Shown here in pieces: positions 53,706 to 62,239 of a stretch of 64,000 nucleotides of DNA. Numbering within the stretch: position 1 is the first letter of the stretch; every line of letters starts with the position of its first letter. Under the pieces are notes generated by a model. That model searched no databases. It was not told where the DNA came from and saw only the letters and a program-made list of their open reading frames with translations. This DNA comes from Candidatus Ribeiella danica (GTDB lineage: Bacteria > Chloroflexota > Chloroflexia > Chloroflexales > Roseiflexaceae): assembly GCA_016717335.1 (NCBI GenBank), contig JADKFS010000003.1, forward strand, positions 636,101-700,100, given 5' to 3'. A program made the translations under genes and the position numbers.

Positions 53706-56700
53706 TCAGCCCTGATTGCTCGGGTTGGGGCCAAGCAGCGTGCCGCCAAACGTCAGCTCGACGCTCGTCACCTGCGCGATATCGAGCCAGCTGTTGGTGC
53801 TGAGGCTGAAGTCGATCGTCCAAGTGGCGAACGGGCTTAGGCCGGTGAAGCCCTGCGCGGGGTCGCCGATCGCGCCCGGGACGGTCGCCTTGCCGAGCGC
53901 ATAGTTGTACTCGTAGAATATCGGGCGCGGCGTGTGTGTGAAGCTCATCGTCGTGCCATCCGGCGCCTGGCGGGTGTCGGGGCCTTGCTGGATCAGGTTC
54001 AGCTGGAGCAGGGTCGGGTTTTCAAGCGTGCCGGGCGCGGGCGCCGGCACGCCCGGCAGGCTTACCGTCAGCGTTTCGACGGTGACGATGTAGTTGTTTA
54101 CGAAGGGGTTGGGCGACATATCCAGCGCGAGCTGCACCGTGAGCTGCCTGGTCGCGGCCAGCCGCGCAAACGCCGCGGGGTAGCTGGCCTGATCGATGAA
54201 GACCGAGATATCGCTGAACGAGCTGAACGGCCGGCCGGTCGTATTCTCAAGGTACGACTGCACGTCCTGCTCCAGCGGCTCGGCCACGCCCGACAGCGTG
54301 GCGATGTCGAGGCTGGCGATCGACAGCGGCTGCGACACAACCGCCCAGTACTGAAACGCCTGGTTCTCCAGGTACAGGTTGTCGGCGATATCGTTGCCGA
54401 TCTCGACCAGCGCGGTCTGGAGAAACGCCATGTAGTCGGGCAGCTGCGGCTGCTGTGCCGCCGCCAGCTGCGCGGCGACATGCTCGAGCTCGGCCTGCTT
54501 CTGCGCGGCCTGCGCGGCGAGCTGCCGCTGCTTCGCGTACAGCGACGTGTAGTTGAGCTGGATCTGGTTGCGCGTCTGCACCAGCGCGATCAGCTCGTCG
54601 ACGTCGCCCTCGACGGCGCTGGCCTCCGGCAGGCCGCTGAAGTACTGATTCAGCAGCGTGTCGAACTGGTCGTCGGCCACGGTGATCAGCGCCGAATTCG
54701 AGCCGTAGGTGCTGAGCGTGCTTTGCAGCGACTGCCAGGCGGCCGACAGCGCCGTATAGGAGGCGTCGGAGGGAATGAGCTTTTGCACCAGGTTGGCGAC
54801 GCTTCCAATCATGCCCGCGCCGGCGCTCTCGAAGCCCAGCGCGGTGGTCAGGTCATCCACTTTGCCCAATTCGTCCGATAATTTCAGCTGAGTGATCGAG
54901 CTCAGCGCGCTCAGCACATCGCTGAAGCTGCAGCTGGTCTGCTGTGCGGTGTACTCCTGCTGGAGCACGCTGAAATCCTGGTTGATGCGCGCGATCTGCA
55001 GATCGATCTGCTGCCCGAGCTGTGCGATCTGTCCGTCGAGCGCGTCGATCTGGCTCTGGAGGGCGGTGGCGCTGTTTTGCAGGTTGGAGAGATCGCCCTG
55101 GATCGAGGCGGCGGCGCTCTGTGCGGCGGCGGCCTGCTGCGAGGGCTGGCTGACGCTGTTATACTGGTCGAGCACGGCGCTGCCGAGCGCGAGCTGCTGG
55201 GTGACGCGGCCGTCGAGCCAGGCCCAGGTCAGCACCGGCACCCAGCTCAGCGGGTTGCCGTAGTAGTCGAGCCCGGCGTTGAGGCGCGCCAGCTCGACCT
55301 CGGCGGCCTGGCACAGCGCGGCGCGCGTGGCGACATCGGTGGGCAGCAGGCCGGTATCGGTGGGCGGCGGCGTCGCGTCAAACAGCGCCGTGACATTCCG
55401 CAGCCACACAAACAGCGCGATCGCGGCCTCGTAGTCGGCGACGCTCTGGGCGTTCAGGTAGGCCAGCTTGGCGGCGCGCTGGGTGAAGATCAGCTGGTAC
55501 AGCGCGAGCGCCGGCGCGATCTGGCTGTACGTGTACGCCCCGGGCTGGCCGAGCGCGCCGCCGTTGAGCGCCGCAGCTCCGCCCGGCCCGAGCGCGCCGA
55601 ACGCCCCTCCAAACCCGGCCGGCGCGCCGGGCGCGCCATCGGACCCTTTTGGCGCGGTCGCCTGCTGAGACGGGCCGTCGAGGAGGCCGACGTAGTATGT
55701 GCCGCCCTGCCCGCCTGCCCCGCCTGCGCCCGGCGCGCCAGCGCTTGCCGCCGCGCCGCCGGCGCCGCCGGCCGCCGCAGCGCCAATGCCTATGGCAGGC
55801 GCGCTAATCACATTCAGTGCGACTGTGCCGCCCTGGCCGCCCGAGCCCGAATGGCCGGCGTCGCCGCCCTGGCCGCCGGCCTGGCCCGCGCCGCCAACAG
55901 CCTCGGGCGGCGGCGGCGCGAGCGGGGCGACGCGGTCGGTGGTATCCTGGCCGGGCGTGCCCGGCGCGCCGCCGATGCCGGCGTGGCCGTCCTGGCCGCG
56001 CCCGCCCGGCCCGCCCTGCGCCAGCAGCGCCAGCGCGACACTCGCCCCAGTGCTCGTGGGTAGAAACGCGCCGGCCAGCGCGCCGGCAAAGCCGGCGGCG
56101 GCCGGCGCGAGCGCCTGGTCCAAGGTCGCCGACAGGCTGGCGGTGAGCAAGGGCGTGATCGTCGTGCTGAGCAGCGGGTCGATAATGCTGCTGAGCCAGC
56201 TGCCGCTCAGGTCGAGCGTAAGCTCCAGGTTGCCGATCGCAAAGCTATTGCCGCCCGGCGCAATTGTGGCGGCGGTTGGCCCGGCGGCGAAGGTCATCGT
56301 CAGCAGCAGATCGAAGCTGCAGCTGAATGTGACCGGCCACGAGAGCTGCGGGCTCGCAAGGCTGAGGGTGAACGATGTGGCCTGGAGGCTCAGCGGGCCA
56401 AGCGTGGCCACGACGCTGATGGCGCTGCCGGCCGGGTCGTAGGTGCTGGCGAGCGACTGCACCAGCTGCGCGCCGGTGATGCTGATGCCGGTGACGTCGA
56501 TCGTTCCGGAAAAATCGCCGGCCTGCCATGGCTGGTCGATGTCGGGCACCGCGATCGGGCTGAGGTTTGGCGCGCCCAGGTAGGCCGGCAGCGCCGCTGC
56601 GGCGGCGCACTCCAGCGTGCGCTGCAGGCAGATCGCTCGCCCGGGCGTGCCCGCGCCGGTGTCGGCGCCCTGCGACACAATGCTCTCGGCCGTGATCTGA

Positions 56701-57089
56701 ATCGTGCCGCCCGACGCGCCGCTCGATCCGGTCGCGCCGGCGGCGCCGGGCGCCCCGCCGCTGAAGTCGGTCTGCTCCGCGGGAGCGCCCGGCGGGTAGG
56801 TTGTGGCCGGGTCGGCGCCGGCAACGCTGATGAAGGTGGTGGCCCCGACGATCACCTGGCGCGCGTAGATCGCGATCGACCGGCCGGGGTTCAGCAGGTC
56901 GCCGGTGATCGTCACCGTGTCGCCGTACACCACCAGGTCGGTGGAGCCGGCCGGCAGCGGCGCGCCCTGCGCCGGCAGCAGAAACGGAACCTCGGCCTGC
57001 GACAGCTCAACCGCGTAGCCGACGATCGAAAGCGTCTCGCCAACCGTCTGGGTCACCTGGAGGTCGCTGCCCGGCGCGATTGGGGCCAT
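53706..57089 (-). CDS. Giant Gly-rich protein with coiled-coil and beta-rich C-terminus, unknown function
   Basis: 1127 residues without a signal peptide or clear membrane helix. Residues 1-110 are beta-rich; about 115-135 and 360-540 are PGRS/collagen-like (GGPGGRGQDGHAGIGGAPG; QAGGQGGDAGHSGSGGQGG); about 690-770 and 850-900 are coiled coils (LQSQIDALDGQIAQLGQQID; LAAQAAQKQAELEHVAAQLA). The C-terminal 150 residues are beta-rich and end LSPFATWTIDFSLSTNSWLD, then IAQVTSVELTFGG. The helical body plus this end faintly recalls Tc-toxin A proteins, but no motif proves it. It is the last of three minus-strand genes. Surface or contractile-system-type export is possible; no function is assigned. 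Confidence 0.75.
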   Translation of the reverse strand: MAPIAPGSDLQVTQTVGETLSIVGYAVELSQAEVPFLLPAQGAPLPAGSTDLVVYGDTVTITGDLLNPGRSIAIYARQVIVGATTFISVAGADPATTYPPGAPAEQTDFSGGAPGAAGATGSSGASGGTIQITAESIVSQGADTGAGTPGRAICLQRTLECAAAAALPAYLGAPNLSPIAVPDIDQPWQAGDFSGTIDVTGISITGAQLVQSLASTYDPAGSAISVVATLGPLSLQATSFTLSLASPQLSWPVTFSCSFDLLLTMTFAAGPTAATIAPGGNSFAIGNLELTLDLSGSWLSSIIDPLLSTTITPLLTASLSATLDQALAPAAAGFAGALAGAFLPTSTGASVALALLAQGGPGGRGQDGHAGIGGAPGTPGQDTTDRVAPLAPPPPEAVGGAGQAGGQGGDAGHSGSGGQGGTVALNVISAPAIGIGAAAAGGAGGAAASAGAPGAGGAGGQGGTYYVGLLDGPSQQATAPKGSDGAPGAPAGFGGAFGALGPGGAAALNGGALGQPGAYTYSQIAPALALYQLIFTQRAAKLAYLNAQSVADYEAAIALFVWLRNVTALFDATPPPTDTGLLPTDVATRAALCQAAEVELARLNAGLDYYGNPLSWVPVLTWAWLDGRVTQQLALGSAVLDQYNSVSQPSQQAAAAQSAAASIQGDLSNLQNSATALQSQIDALDGQIAQLGQQIDLQIARINQDFSVLQQEYTAQQTSCSFSDVLSALSSITQLKLSDELGKVDDLTTALGFESAGAGMIGSVANLVQKLIPSDASYTALSAAWQSLQSTLSTYGSNSALITVADDQFDTLLNQYFSGLPEASAVEGDVDELIALVQTRNQIQLNYTSLYAKQRQLAAQAAQKQAELEHVAAQLAAAQQPQLPDYMAFLQTALVEIGNDIADNLYLENQAFQYWAVVSQPLSIASLDIATLSGVAEPLEQDVQSYLENTTGRPFSSFSDISVFIDQASYPAAFARLAATRQLTVQLALDMSPNPFVNNYIVTVETLTVSLPGVPAPAPGTLENPTLLQLNLIQQGPDTRQAPDGTTMSFTHTPRPIFYEYNYALGKATVPGAIGDPAQGFTGLSPFATWTIDFSLSTNSWLDIAQVTSVELTFGGTLLGPNPSNQG

Positions 57090-57130
57090 AGATGTTTCTC
57101 CTACAGCAAGGTGCAGAATAGCCGAGCGGC

Positions 57131-57175
57131 AGCGATCGCAGAGCGATCAGCGGTTGGGTATTCTCTGCGATCGCT
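57131..57175. repeat. 13-bp inverted repeat AGCGATCGCAGAG
   Basis: Arms 57131-57143 and 57163-57175 are perfect complements with a 19-base loop, in the 100-bp gap between the APH-like and giant genes. There is no T-run on either side; it may be a transcript-processing or operator structure. Confidence 0.65.
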
Positions 57176-57189
57176 GGGTCCGATCTGGC

Positions 57190-58461
57190 TCAAGCGGTTT
57201 GCTCGCCGACAGAGACCGTGTCGAGCGCGGCGAGCGCGCCGTCGAGCAGGCGCGGCACCAGGTGCCACTCCTTGGCCGTCAGGCTGCGGTAGCGGCGGCC
57301 GGCGATCTTGAGCATCGAGTCGGCGGTGTAGAGCATCAGCCAGCGCTGGTCGATCGCGCGGCCGGCGGCCTGGTAGCCGTCGAGGAACACCTGCCCGACG
57401 CGCTCGATGAAGTCGGCGTCCTTCGGCTTGCGGATGGCCTTCCAGCGCAGGTAGGCCAGGAAGTTGCCCAGGTCGCGGGCCGGGTTGGCCCAGCAGAAGC
57501 CGTCCAGGTCGATCATCACCAGCTCGCCGTCCTCGATCATGAACTGGTCGGTGCGGAACGCGCCGTGGCTGGCCACCGGCGCCGGCTCGCCGCGCGGGGC
57601 CGCCTGCGCGGCGATGCGCTCGACGGTCTGCTGGTACTGCTGGGCCAGCGCGGGGCTGACCGCGGCCATCGGCGCGATGTACTCGCGCAGCTCGTCGAGG
57701 TCGTCGGCGATCGTGCGCGGCGGCCCGGCGACGCTGTCGCAGCCGTGCAGCCCGGCCAGCCGCGCGCCGGCGTCGCGCAGCCAGCGCTCGCGCGTGGCCG
57801 CGTCCACGGCCGGGTCGAAGGCCAGGTCGTTCAGCTCGGCGCCGCCGGTCACCGCCGGCTGGATCAGCATCTGGAGGTCGGCCCAGCACTCCAGCGGCGG
57901 CAGGACCCGCGGCATGCCGGGGTTGCTCCGGCGGGCGCGATCGAGCGCGGCGATCGTCGACATCGACTGCTCGGCGCCCTCGCCGAACAGCTTGCCGAAG
58001 AACGTCTGCGCCCCGGCCGGCGTCCGCAGGTCGTAGCGGAACACGCAGCGCACGCCGGGGCGGTAGCGCACCGGCGCGATCGCGCACGACTCGACCGCCG
58101 TCTCCGGCAGCAGCGCGGCGAAGCGCTCGCGCATGGCGGCTGGGTCGGTCGCCTGGGCCAGATTAGGCAGCCGCGGGTCGTCGTCGTAGAGCCGGTGCGC
58201 CGCGCCGGCGGGGGTGATCTCGAGCACGCCGATCGTCGGCTCGGGCGGCGCGCCCGGCCGCTCGACCGTGAGGGCGTAGGTGGTGGCGCAGCGCAGCGCC
58301 GGCGTGTACTTGGTGTCCTGCAGCTTGCACTTGCCGATCGCCGCGGGCGGCTCGCCGCCGGCGCGCGGCCACTGCTCGACAAACAGCCGCGCCACCGCCG
58401 CGAGGTCGAACGCGAGCGGCAGCGCGGGCAGCTGTGAGTCGAAGTCGAACGCGTAGTCCAT
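57190..58461 (-). CDS. Aminoglycoside phosphotransferase-like (kinase-fold) protein
   Basis: 423 residues from ATG 58461 with AGGAGGT four bases upstream. The C-terminal lobe matches the APH fold: VASHGAFRTDQFMIEDGELV then MIDLDGFCWANPARDLGNFL. The Asp of the usual HGD is Ala (HGA at 299-301), while the metal-binding IDLDG is kept. The N-terminal lobe has YRPGVRCVFRYDLRT-like strands. Members of this variant may phosphorylate small molecules or lack activity. The GT28-like gene upstream on the same strand suggests a shared task, perhaps sugar handling, but a repeat block separates them. Confidence 0.8.
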   Translation of the reverse strand: MDYAFDFDSQLPALPLAFDLAAVARLFVEQWPRAGGEPPAAIGKCKLQDTKYTPALRCATTYALTVERPGAPPEPTIGVLEITPAGAAHRLYDDDPRLPNLAQATDPAAMRERFAALLPETAVESCAIAPVRYRPGVRCVFRYDLRTPAGAQTFFGKLFGEGAEQSMSTIAALDRARRSNPGMPRVLPPLECWADLQMLIQPAVTGGAELNDLAFDPAVDAATRERWLRDAGARLAGLHGCDSVAGPPRTIADDLDELREYIAPMAAVSPALAQQYQQTVERIAAQAAPRGEPAPVASHGAFRTDQFMIEDGELVMIDLDGFCWANPARDLGNFLAYLRWKAIRKPKDADFIERVGQVFLDGYQAAGRAIDQRWLMLYTADSMLKIAGRRYRSLTAKEWHLVPRLLDGALAALDTVSVGEQTA

Positions 58462-58488
58462 CCCACCTCCTTTAAACTGGGGCGCGGG

Positions 58489-58612
58489 CTAGTACAGCCT
58501 TCCAGAAAAGCGTGATGGTTGTCGCCAGTTGGTTCTGTGGCGCTGTGGCCGCGGAACTGCAGAACCGCGGAACTGCAGAACCGCGGAACTGCAGAACCAC
58601 AGAACCGAACAA
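58489..58612. repeat. Leader module plus GAACTGCAGAACCGCG array, copy 1
   Basis: A module of about 65 bp (ctagtacagccttccagaaaa...ttggttctgtgg) is followed by alternating CCGCGGAACTGCAGAA units. The same module occurs at 60060, where a different octamer array follows. Confidence 0.85.
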
Positions 58613-58672
58613 CCTGTGCCAGGTCTAATAGGATCAGGCCCCAAGCCCCAAACCTCAAGCCGCCAGGTCGGC

Positions 58673-59956
58673 CTACGCCGCCACCGCCAGCGCCGGCAAG
58701 AGCGGCTCGAGGAACAGCGGCTCGCGCGGCTCCTCCACCGGCTCCGGCGCGTCGATCATGTCGAGCAGCATATCGGCCGCCGCGGTCAGGCCGCGCACGT
58801 CCGGCCGCGCCTCCGGGCTGATCTTCGGCCCGCGCGAGAGGGCGCCCGCGACATGGGCGGCCACGATGTCAGGGCTCAGGTCGTCGGGGTCGATCATCTC
58901 GACCCAGCCGCGCGCGGCGAACAGCTGCGCGCGCATGCGCTGCTCGGCGCTGGGGCCGCGGCGCGGGATCAAGATCGCCCGCTTGCCCGATCGCAGGATC
59001 TCCATCGTCGTATTATACCCCGCCATCGCGATCGTGAGATCGGCCGCCTCGATGTAGCTGATCGTATCGCTGACCGACATCGACACCCGCGCGGGCAGGC
59101 CCTTCGCGCGCAGCTCCAGGTCGCGGCGCAGCTCGGGCGGCATGAACGGGCCGGTGATCACCGCCAGAAAGACGCGCTGGCGCGCGCTGATCGTGGGCAG
59201 CGCGTCGAGCAGCGCGCGCATCATCGGGTAGGCGTCGGCGCCGCCGCCGGCCATCGCGACGATCAGCTTCGTCTCGCTGTCGGAGCTGCTGATGTACTTG
59301 GCCCGGGCCCGCGCGGTGTAGCGCGCCGTCTGCGGCGTGCAGACATAGCCGGTGTAGCGCATGCGGTCGCGCACGCTGGGCGAGAAGCCGTACTGCTCGG
59401 CCAGGTCGAAGACCTCGCGCTTGCCGTAGACCAGCACGGTGTCGTAGTAGCGCTCGATCGCCTCGTAGGCGCCCTCGACCTCCCAGCGGCGCCGCACGAC
59501 CTCGGGCGAGTCCAGGATGTCGCGCAGGCCGAGGACGATCCGCGTGTTCGCGCCGGTCACCCGCAGCGCCTCGAGCGTCGGCAGCAGCTCGCCCATCGCG
59601 CCGTGCGGCATGTGGTCGACCAGCAGCACGTGCGGCTGGTAGCTCATCACGGCGCTGCGGATCAGCTCGCGCCGCATCGTGGAGACGTGATCGAACGGCA
59701 GCGGCAGGCTGACGGCGCGCCAGTCGCCGGGGCCGGCCTTCAGAATGGAGGGAAGCTTCAGATAGTCGCTATTCTGGCTGGTCTCGAAGAACTGCCCAAG
59801 CCGCGAGTCCGCCATGGTCAGGATCGCGGCGCCCGAGCGCAGCCTGACGATCTGGTTGGCGATCGATGTCGTGCGGCGCATATGCCCAAGCCCAAGGCCA
59901 TCCTGCGAATACATCATCATTCGCGGCTGGATCATCTGGCTGTTTGCTGTGCTCAT
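58673..59956 (-). CDS. GT28/MurG-like glycosyltransferase
   Basis: 427 residues from ATG 59956 with GGGAGG five bases upstream. RMMMYSQDGLGLGHMRRTTS is the N-terminal Gly-rich loop of MurG-like GT-B enzymes; LLVDHMPHGAMGELLP follows in the N-domain, KLIVAMAGGGADAYPMMRAL starts the C-domain and ADLTIAMAGYNTTMEILRSG with RAILIPRRGPSAEQRMRAQL forms the nucleotide-sugar site (GT28 C-terminal). The acceptor is unknown. It is the promoter-proximal gene of the three on the minus strand. Confidence 0.85.
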   Translation of the reverse strand: MSTANSQMIQPRMMMYSQDGLGLGHMRRTTSIANQIVRLRSGAAILTMADSRLGQFFETSQNSDYLKLPSILKAGPGDWRAVSLPLPFDHVSTMRRELIRSAVMSYQPHVLLVDHMPHGAMGELLPTLEALRVTGANTRIVLGLRDILDSPEVVRRRWEVEGAYEAIERYYDTVLVYGKREVFDLAEQYGFSPSVRDRMRYTGYVCTPQTARYTARARAKYISSSDSETKLIVAMAGGGADAYPMMRALLDALPTISARQRVFLAVITGPFMPPELRRDLELRAKGLPARVSMSVSDTISYIEAADLTIAMAGYNTTMEILRSGKRAILIPRRGPSAEQRMRAQLFAARGWVEMIDPDDLSPDIVAAHVAGALSRGPKISPEARPDVRGLTAAADMLLDMIDAPEPVEEPREPLFLEPLLPALAVAA

Positions 59957-60059
59957 CGTTGCCTCCCTCACCGTAGTAATGAAACCTTGTGCCGGTAGGA
60001 TATCCCACATCCGGCTGAACTCCAATGAGATTTTTCACAGTGTGTGATCGTTTTGTTAA

Positions 60060-60535
60060 CTAGTGCAGTCTTCCGGAAAAGCGCGCCGGTTGCCGCCCGT
60101 TGGTTCTGCGGTGCTGTGGCCACCGAACCGCCGAACCGCCGAACCGCCGAACCGCCGAACCGCCGAACCGCCGAACCGCCGAACTGCAGGACCGCCGAAC
60201 CGCCGAACCGCCGAACCGCCGAACCGCCGAACCGCCGAACCGCCGAACCGCCGAACCGCCGAACCGCAGGACCGCCGAACCGCCGAACCGCCGAACCGCC
60301 GAACCGCAGGACCGCCGAACCGCCGAACCGCCGAACCGCCGAACCGCCGAACCGCCGAACCGCCGAACCGCCGAACCGCCGAACCGCCGAACCGCCGAAC
60401 CGCCGAACCGCCGAACCGCAGGAACCGCACCGGAACCGCAGGACCGCAGGACCGCCGAACCGCCGAACCGCCGAACCGCCGAACCGCCGAACCGCCGAAC
60501 CGCCGAACCGCCGAACTGCAGGACCGCAGGACCGA
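60060..60535. repeat. Leader module plus octamer array CCGCCGAA, copy 2
   Basis: The module ctagtgcagtcttccggaaaa...ttggttctgcgg (60060-60117) resembles 58489-58550. About 50 octamers CCGCCGAA follow to 60535, broken by CCGCAGGA variants. Frames in all directions give only repeats (RRTAEPPN; RFGGSAV). Confidence 0.92.
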
Positions 60536-60818
60536 AGCTGTGAGCAAACCCATTGAGCCACTCTGCACGAACGAGCTGCCGCTGTGCTGCGATCCGTCGT
60601 ACTGCCGGCTGGCCCCTGCCGACGGCCCACTGCTATAGGCTTCGGCCGGCGGCGGCCCGCGCTCCCGCCGGGGCAGGGGGCGGGGCGACCGGGCACCTCG
60701 CCGCAACCATGCTCCACCGGCATACGTCTAATGATAGACGTATGAGCGCCGGCGAACGTGGCATAGCCGGCCTGCGGCACTGAATCAAGGCTGCTGGAAC
60801 AGCACTGAAGGAGGCACT
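60536..60818. other. Gap with a 10-bp inverted repeat at 60721-60744
   Basis: CATACGTCTA-ATGA-TAGACGTATG (60721-60744) is a perfect hairpin or operator-like dyad about 75 bp before the next gene. No promoter of good quality and no other gene were seen. Confidence 0.6.
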
Positions 60819-61391
60819 ATGGGGTCGAACTACACCGAGCAGAATACAGAGCAGGCACGGCAGGCCGAGCGCTCGTCGGCCGGGCTGTTGACCCAGCAGC
60901 TCCCGCTGCCCGCGCCGATGGGCGCGGCCGGGCGCAACAACATCGCCGCGCTGCTGCTGATCGCGATCGGCGCGGTGCTGTTCCTGGGCCGGCTGCTGCC
61001 GGATCGGAGCGCGATCACGGGCGGGATGATTTTGCTGACGATCGCGAGCTGCTTCTTCTTCTTCTCGTTCTGGCGGCGGATCTACGGCCTGATGATCCCG
61101 GCCAGCATCCTGGCCGGCCTGAGCCTGGGCGTCACGTTTGCGAGCGTGACCGGCGGCGTCTCGGTGCTGTGGGGCCTGGCGCTGGGCTTCCTGGGCATCC
61201 TGCTGCTGGGCCGCGCGCTGTTCAACGTCCGCAGCAGCTGGCCGATCTTCCCGGCGGTGCCGCTGTTCGCGGTCGGCACGATCGTCGCGGCCGCGCAGCT
61301 GCCCGGCCTGTTCGCCGGCAGCCTGATCTGGCTGCCGCTGCTGCTGATCGGCGCGGGGCTGTACCTTGGGTGGGGGCGGCTGCGCGCCTAA
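60819..61391 (+). CDS. Small polytopic membrane protein of unknown function
   Basis: 190 residues from ATG 60819 with GGAGG four bases upstream. About 40 polar residues (SNYTEQNTEQARQAERSSA) precede five or six membrane segments (NIAALLLIAIGAVLFLGRLL; MILLTIASCFFFFSFW; LFAVGTIVAAAQLPGLFAGS; LIWLPLLLIGAGLYLGWG). The layout resembles LiaF/DUF5668-type envelope proteins, but I see no signature that decides it. It may be controlled by the dyad at 60721. Confidence 0.78.
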   Translation: MGSNYTEQNTEQARQAERSSAGLLTQQLPLPAPMGAAGRNNIAALLLIAIGAVLFLGRLLPDRSAITGGMILLTIASCFFFFSFWRRIYGLMIPASILAGLSLGVTFASVTGGVSVLWGLALGFLGILLLGRALFNVRSSWPIFPAVPLFAVGTIVAAAQLPGLFAGSLIWLPLLLIGAGLYLGWGRLRA

Positions 61392-61399
61392 TACTCTTT

Positions 61400-61645
61400 C
61401 CGGGGCGCTGCGCCCCCGGCCCCCCCGCCTTCTCGTCTGTCGCTTGTCGCTTCTCCGGGGGCGGCGCCCCGGCCCGCCGGGGGAACCCTCGCCGGTTCCC
61501 CCGGCCCCCCTCCGGCAAATGATGCCATCTCAGATGCACAGTTTGTGGCGGATGCCCAGCAACATTCCTGCAGAGCGAGTTGCAACCCGCCGCGCCTGGA
61601 TTCAGCCGGGCATGCACATCAAGTATCGCAGGGGGGCGCTGCGCC
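61400..61645 (-). repeat. Dispersed composite element, copy E (reverse orientation)
   Basis: Read on the minus strand it gives gcatgcccggctgaatcc...gggcatccgccac...ttgccggagg, the GGGGGAACCGG/GGTTCCCCC hairpin and GGGGCGCAGCGCCCC, in the same order as copies A-D. With D it shares an extra 5' part (ggcgggttgcaac-like), so the full element is about 240 bp. It lies between the membrane protein and the cupin gene. Confidence 0.83.
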
Positions 61646-61715
61646 CCCGCCTGCCACACAATCCTCAGAACGTACTATACTGATGCACGTCACGCACAGC
61701 ACTGAGGAGGCGACG

Positions 61716-62135
61716 ATGGCCGAGATACGCCAGTTTGGCACCGAGATGAGCCGGCCCATCCCGGCCGAGGGTGTGGTGGGCGTCCAGGCGACTGTGATCC
61801 AGCTGCCCGCGCAGGTCGCCGGGCTGCTGAGCCGCGAGGAGCTGGCCGAGCGCTACCAGGGGCTGCCGATCATCCTCGACGAGCCGGTCGGGGTGTTCGG
61901 GCTGTTCTTCGACGCGCACGCCCACATCCAGGAGCACGCGGCCGAGCACCCGATCTTGTTTCTGGTGATCGGGGGCAGCGGCTACGTGCGCGTCGGCGGC
62001 GCAGACGCGCCGGCCGAGCGCGTCCACGCCGGCTACGCGGTGCTCTGGCCTGCCGGCGAGCTGCACAACGCCTGGACCGAGGGCGAGCCGATGCAGGCGA
62101 TCACGGTCGAGCTGCTGCACGGCGCGTCCGAATAG
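61716..62135 (+). CDS. Cupin domain protein
   Basis: 139 residues from ATG 61716, with GAGGAGG five bases upstream (ATG 61683 is in frame but lacks a site). The cupin barrel is seen in FFDAHAHIQEHAAEHPILFL, with His residues of motif 1, VIGGSGYVRVGG, and AVLWPAGELHNAWTEGE with the motif 2 His. Small stand-alone cupins bind metal and serve as isomerases, oxygenases or sensors; no substrate can be inferred. Confidence 0.85.
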   Translation: MAEIRQFGTEMSRPIPAEGVVGVQATVIQLPAQVAGLLSREELAERYQGLPIILDEPVGVFGLFFDAHAHIQEHAAEHPILFLVIGGSGYVRVGGADAPAERVHAGYAVLWPAGELHNAWTEGEPMQAITVELLHGASE

Positions 62136-62239
62136 CCGGCCAATCGCGCCATCGCGCGCCGGCCCATGTTACAATAGCACGTAATTCCAGTGGTCTTCTC
62201 CGTATATCGCTACAGCTTGAACAGAAGATCGGAGTTACT

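Noticed and set aside
53934..54881. 315-codon plus-strand frame within the giant gene
   Set aside because: Antisense to coiled-coil sequence with regular heptads; no supporting features.
60056..60780. Long frames of RFGGSAVR or RRTAEPPN repeats
   Set aside because: Pure translation of the CCGCCGAA octamer array; no start site, no non-repetitive domain.
62136..62239. TACAAT at 62170 as a promoter for the beta-helix gene
   Set aside because: The -10 is good, but no -35 box is visible at the right distance; not strong enough to list.
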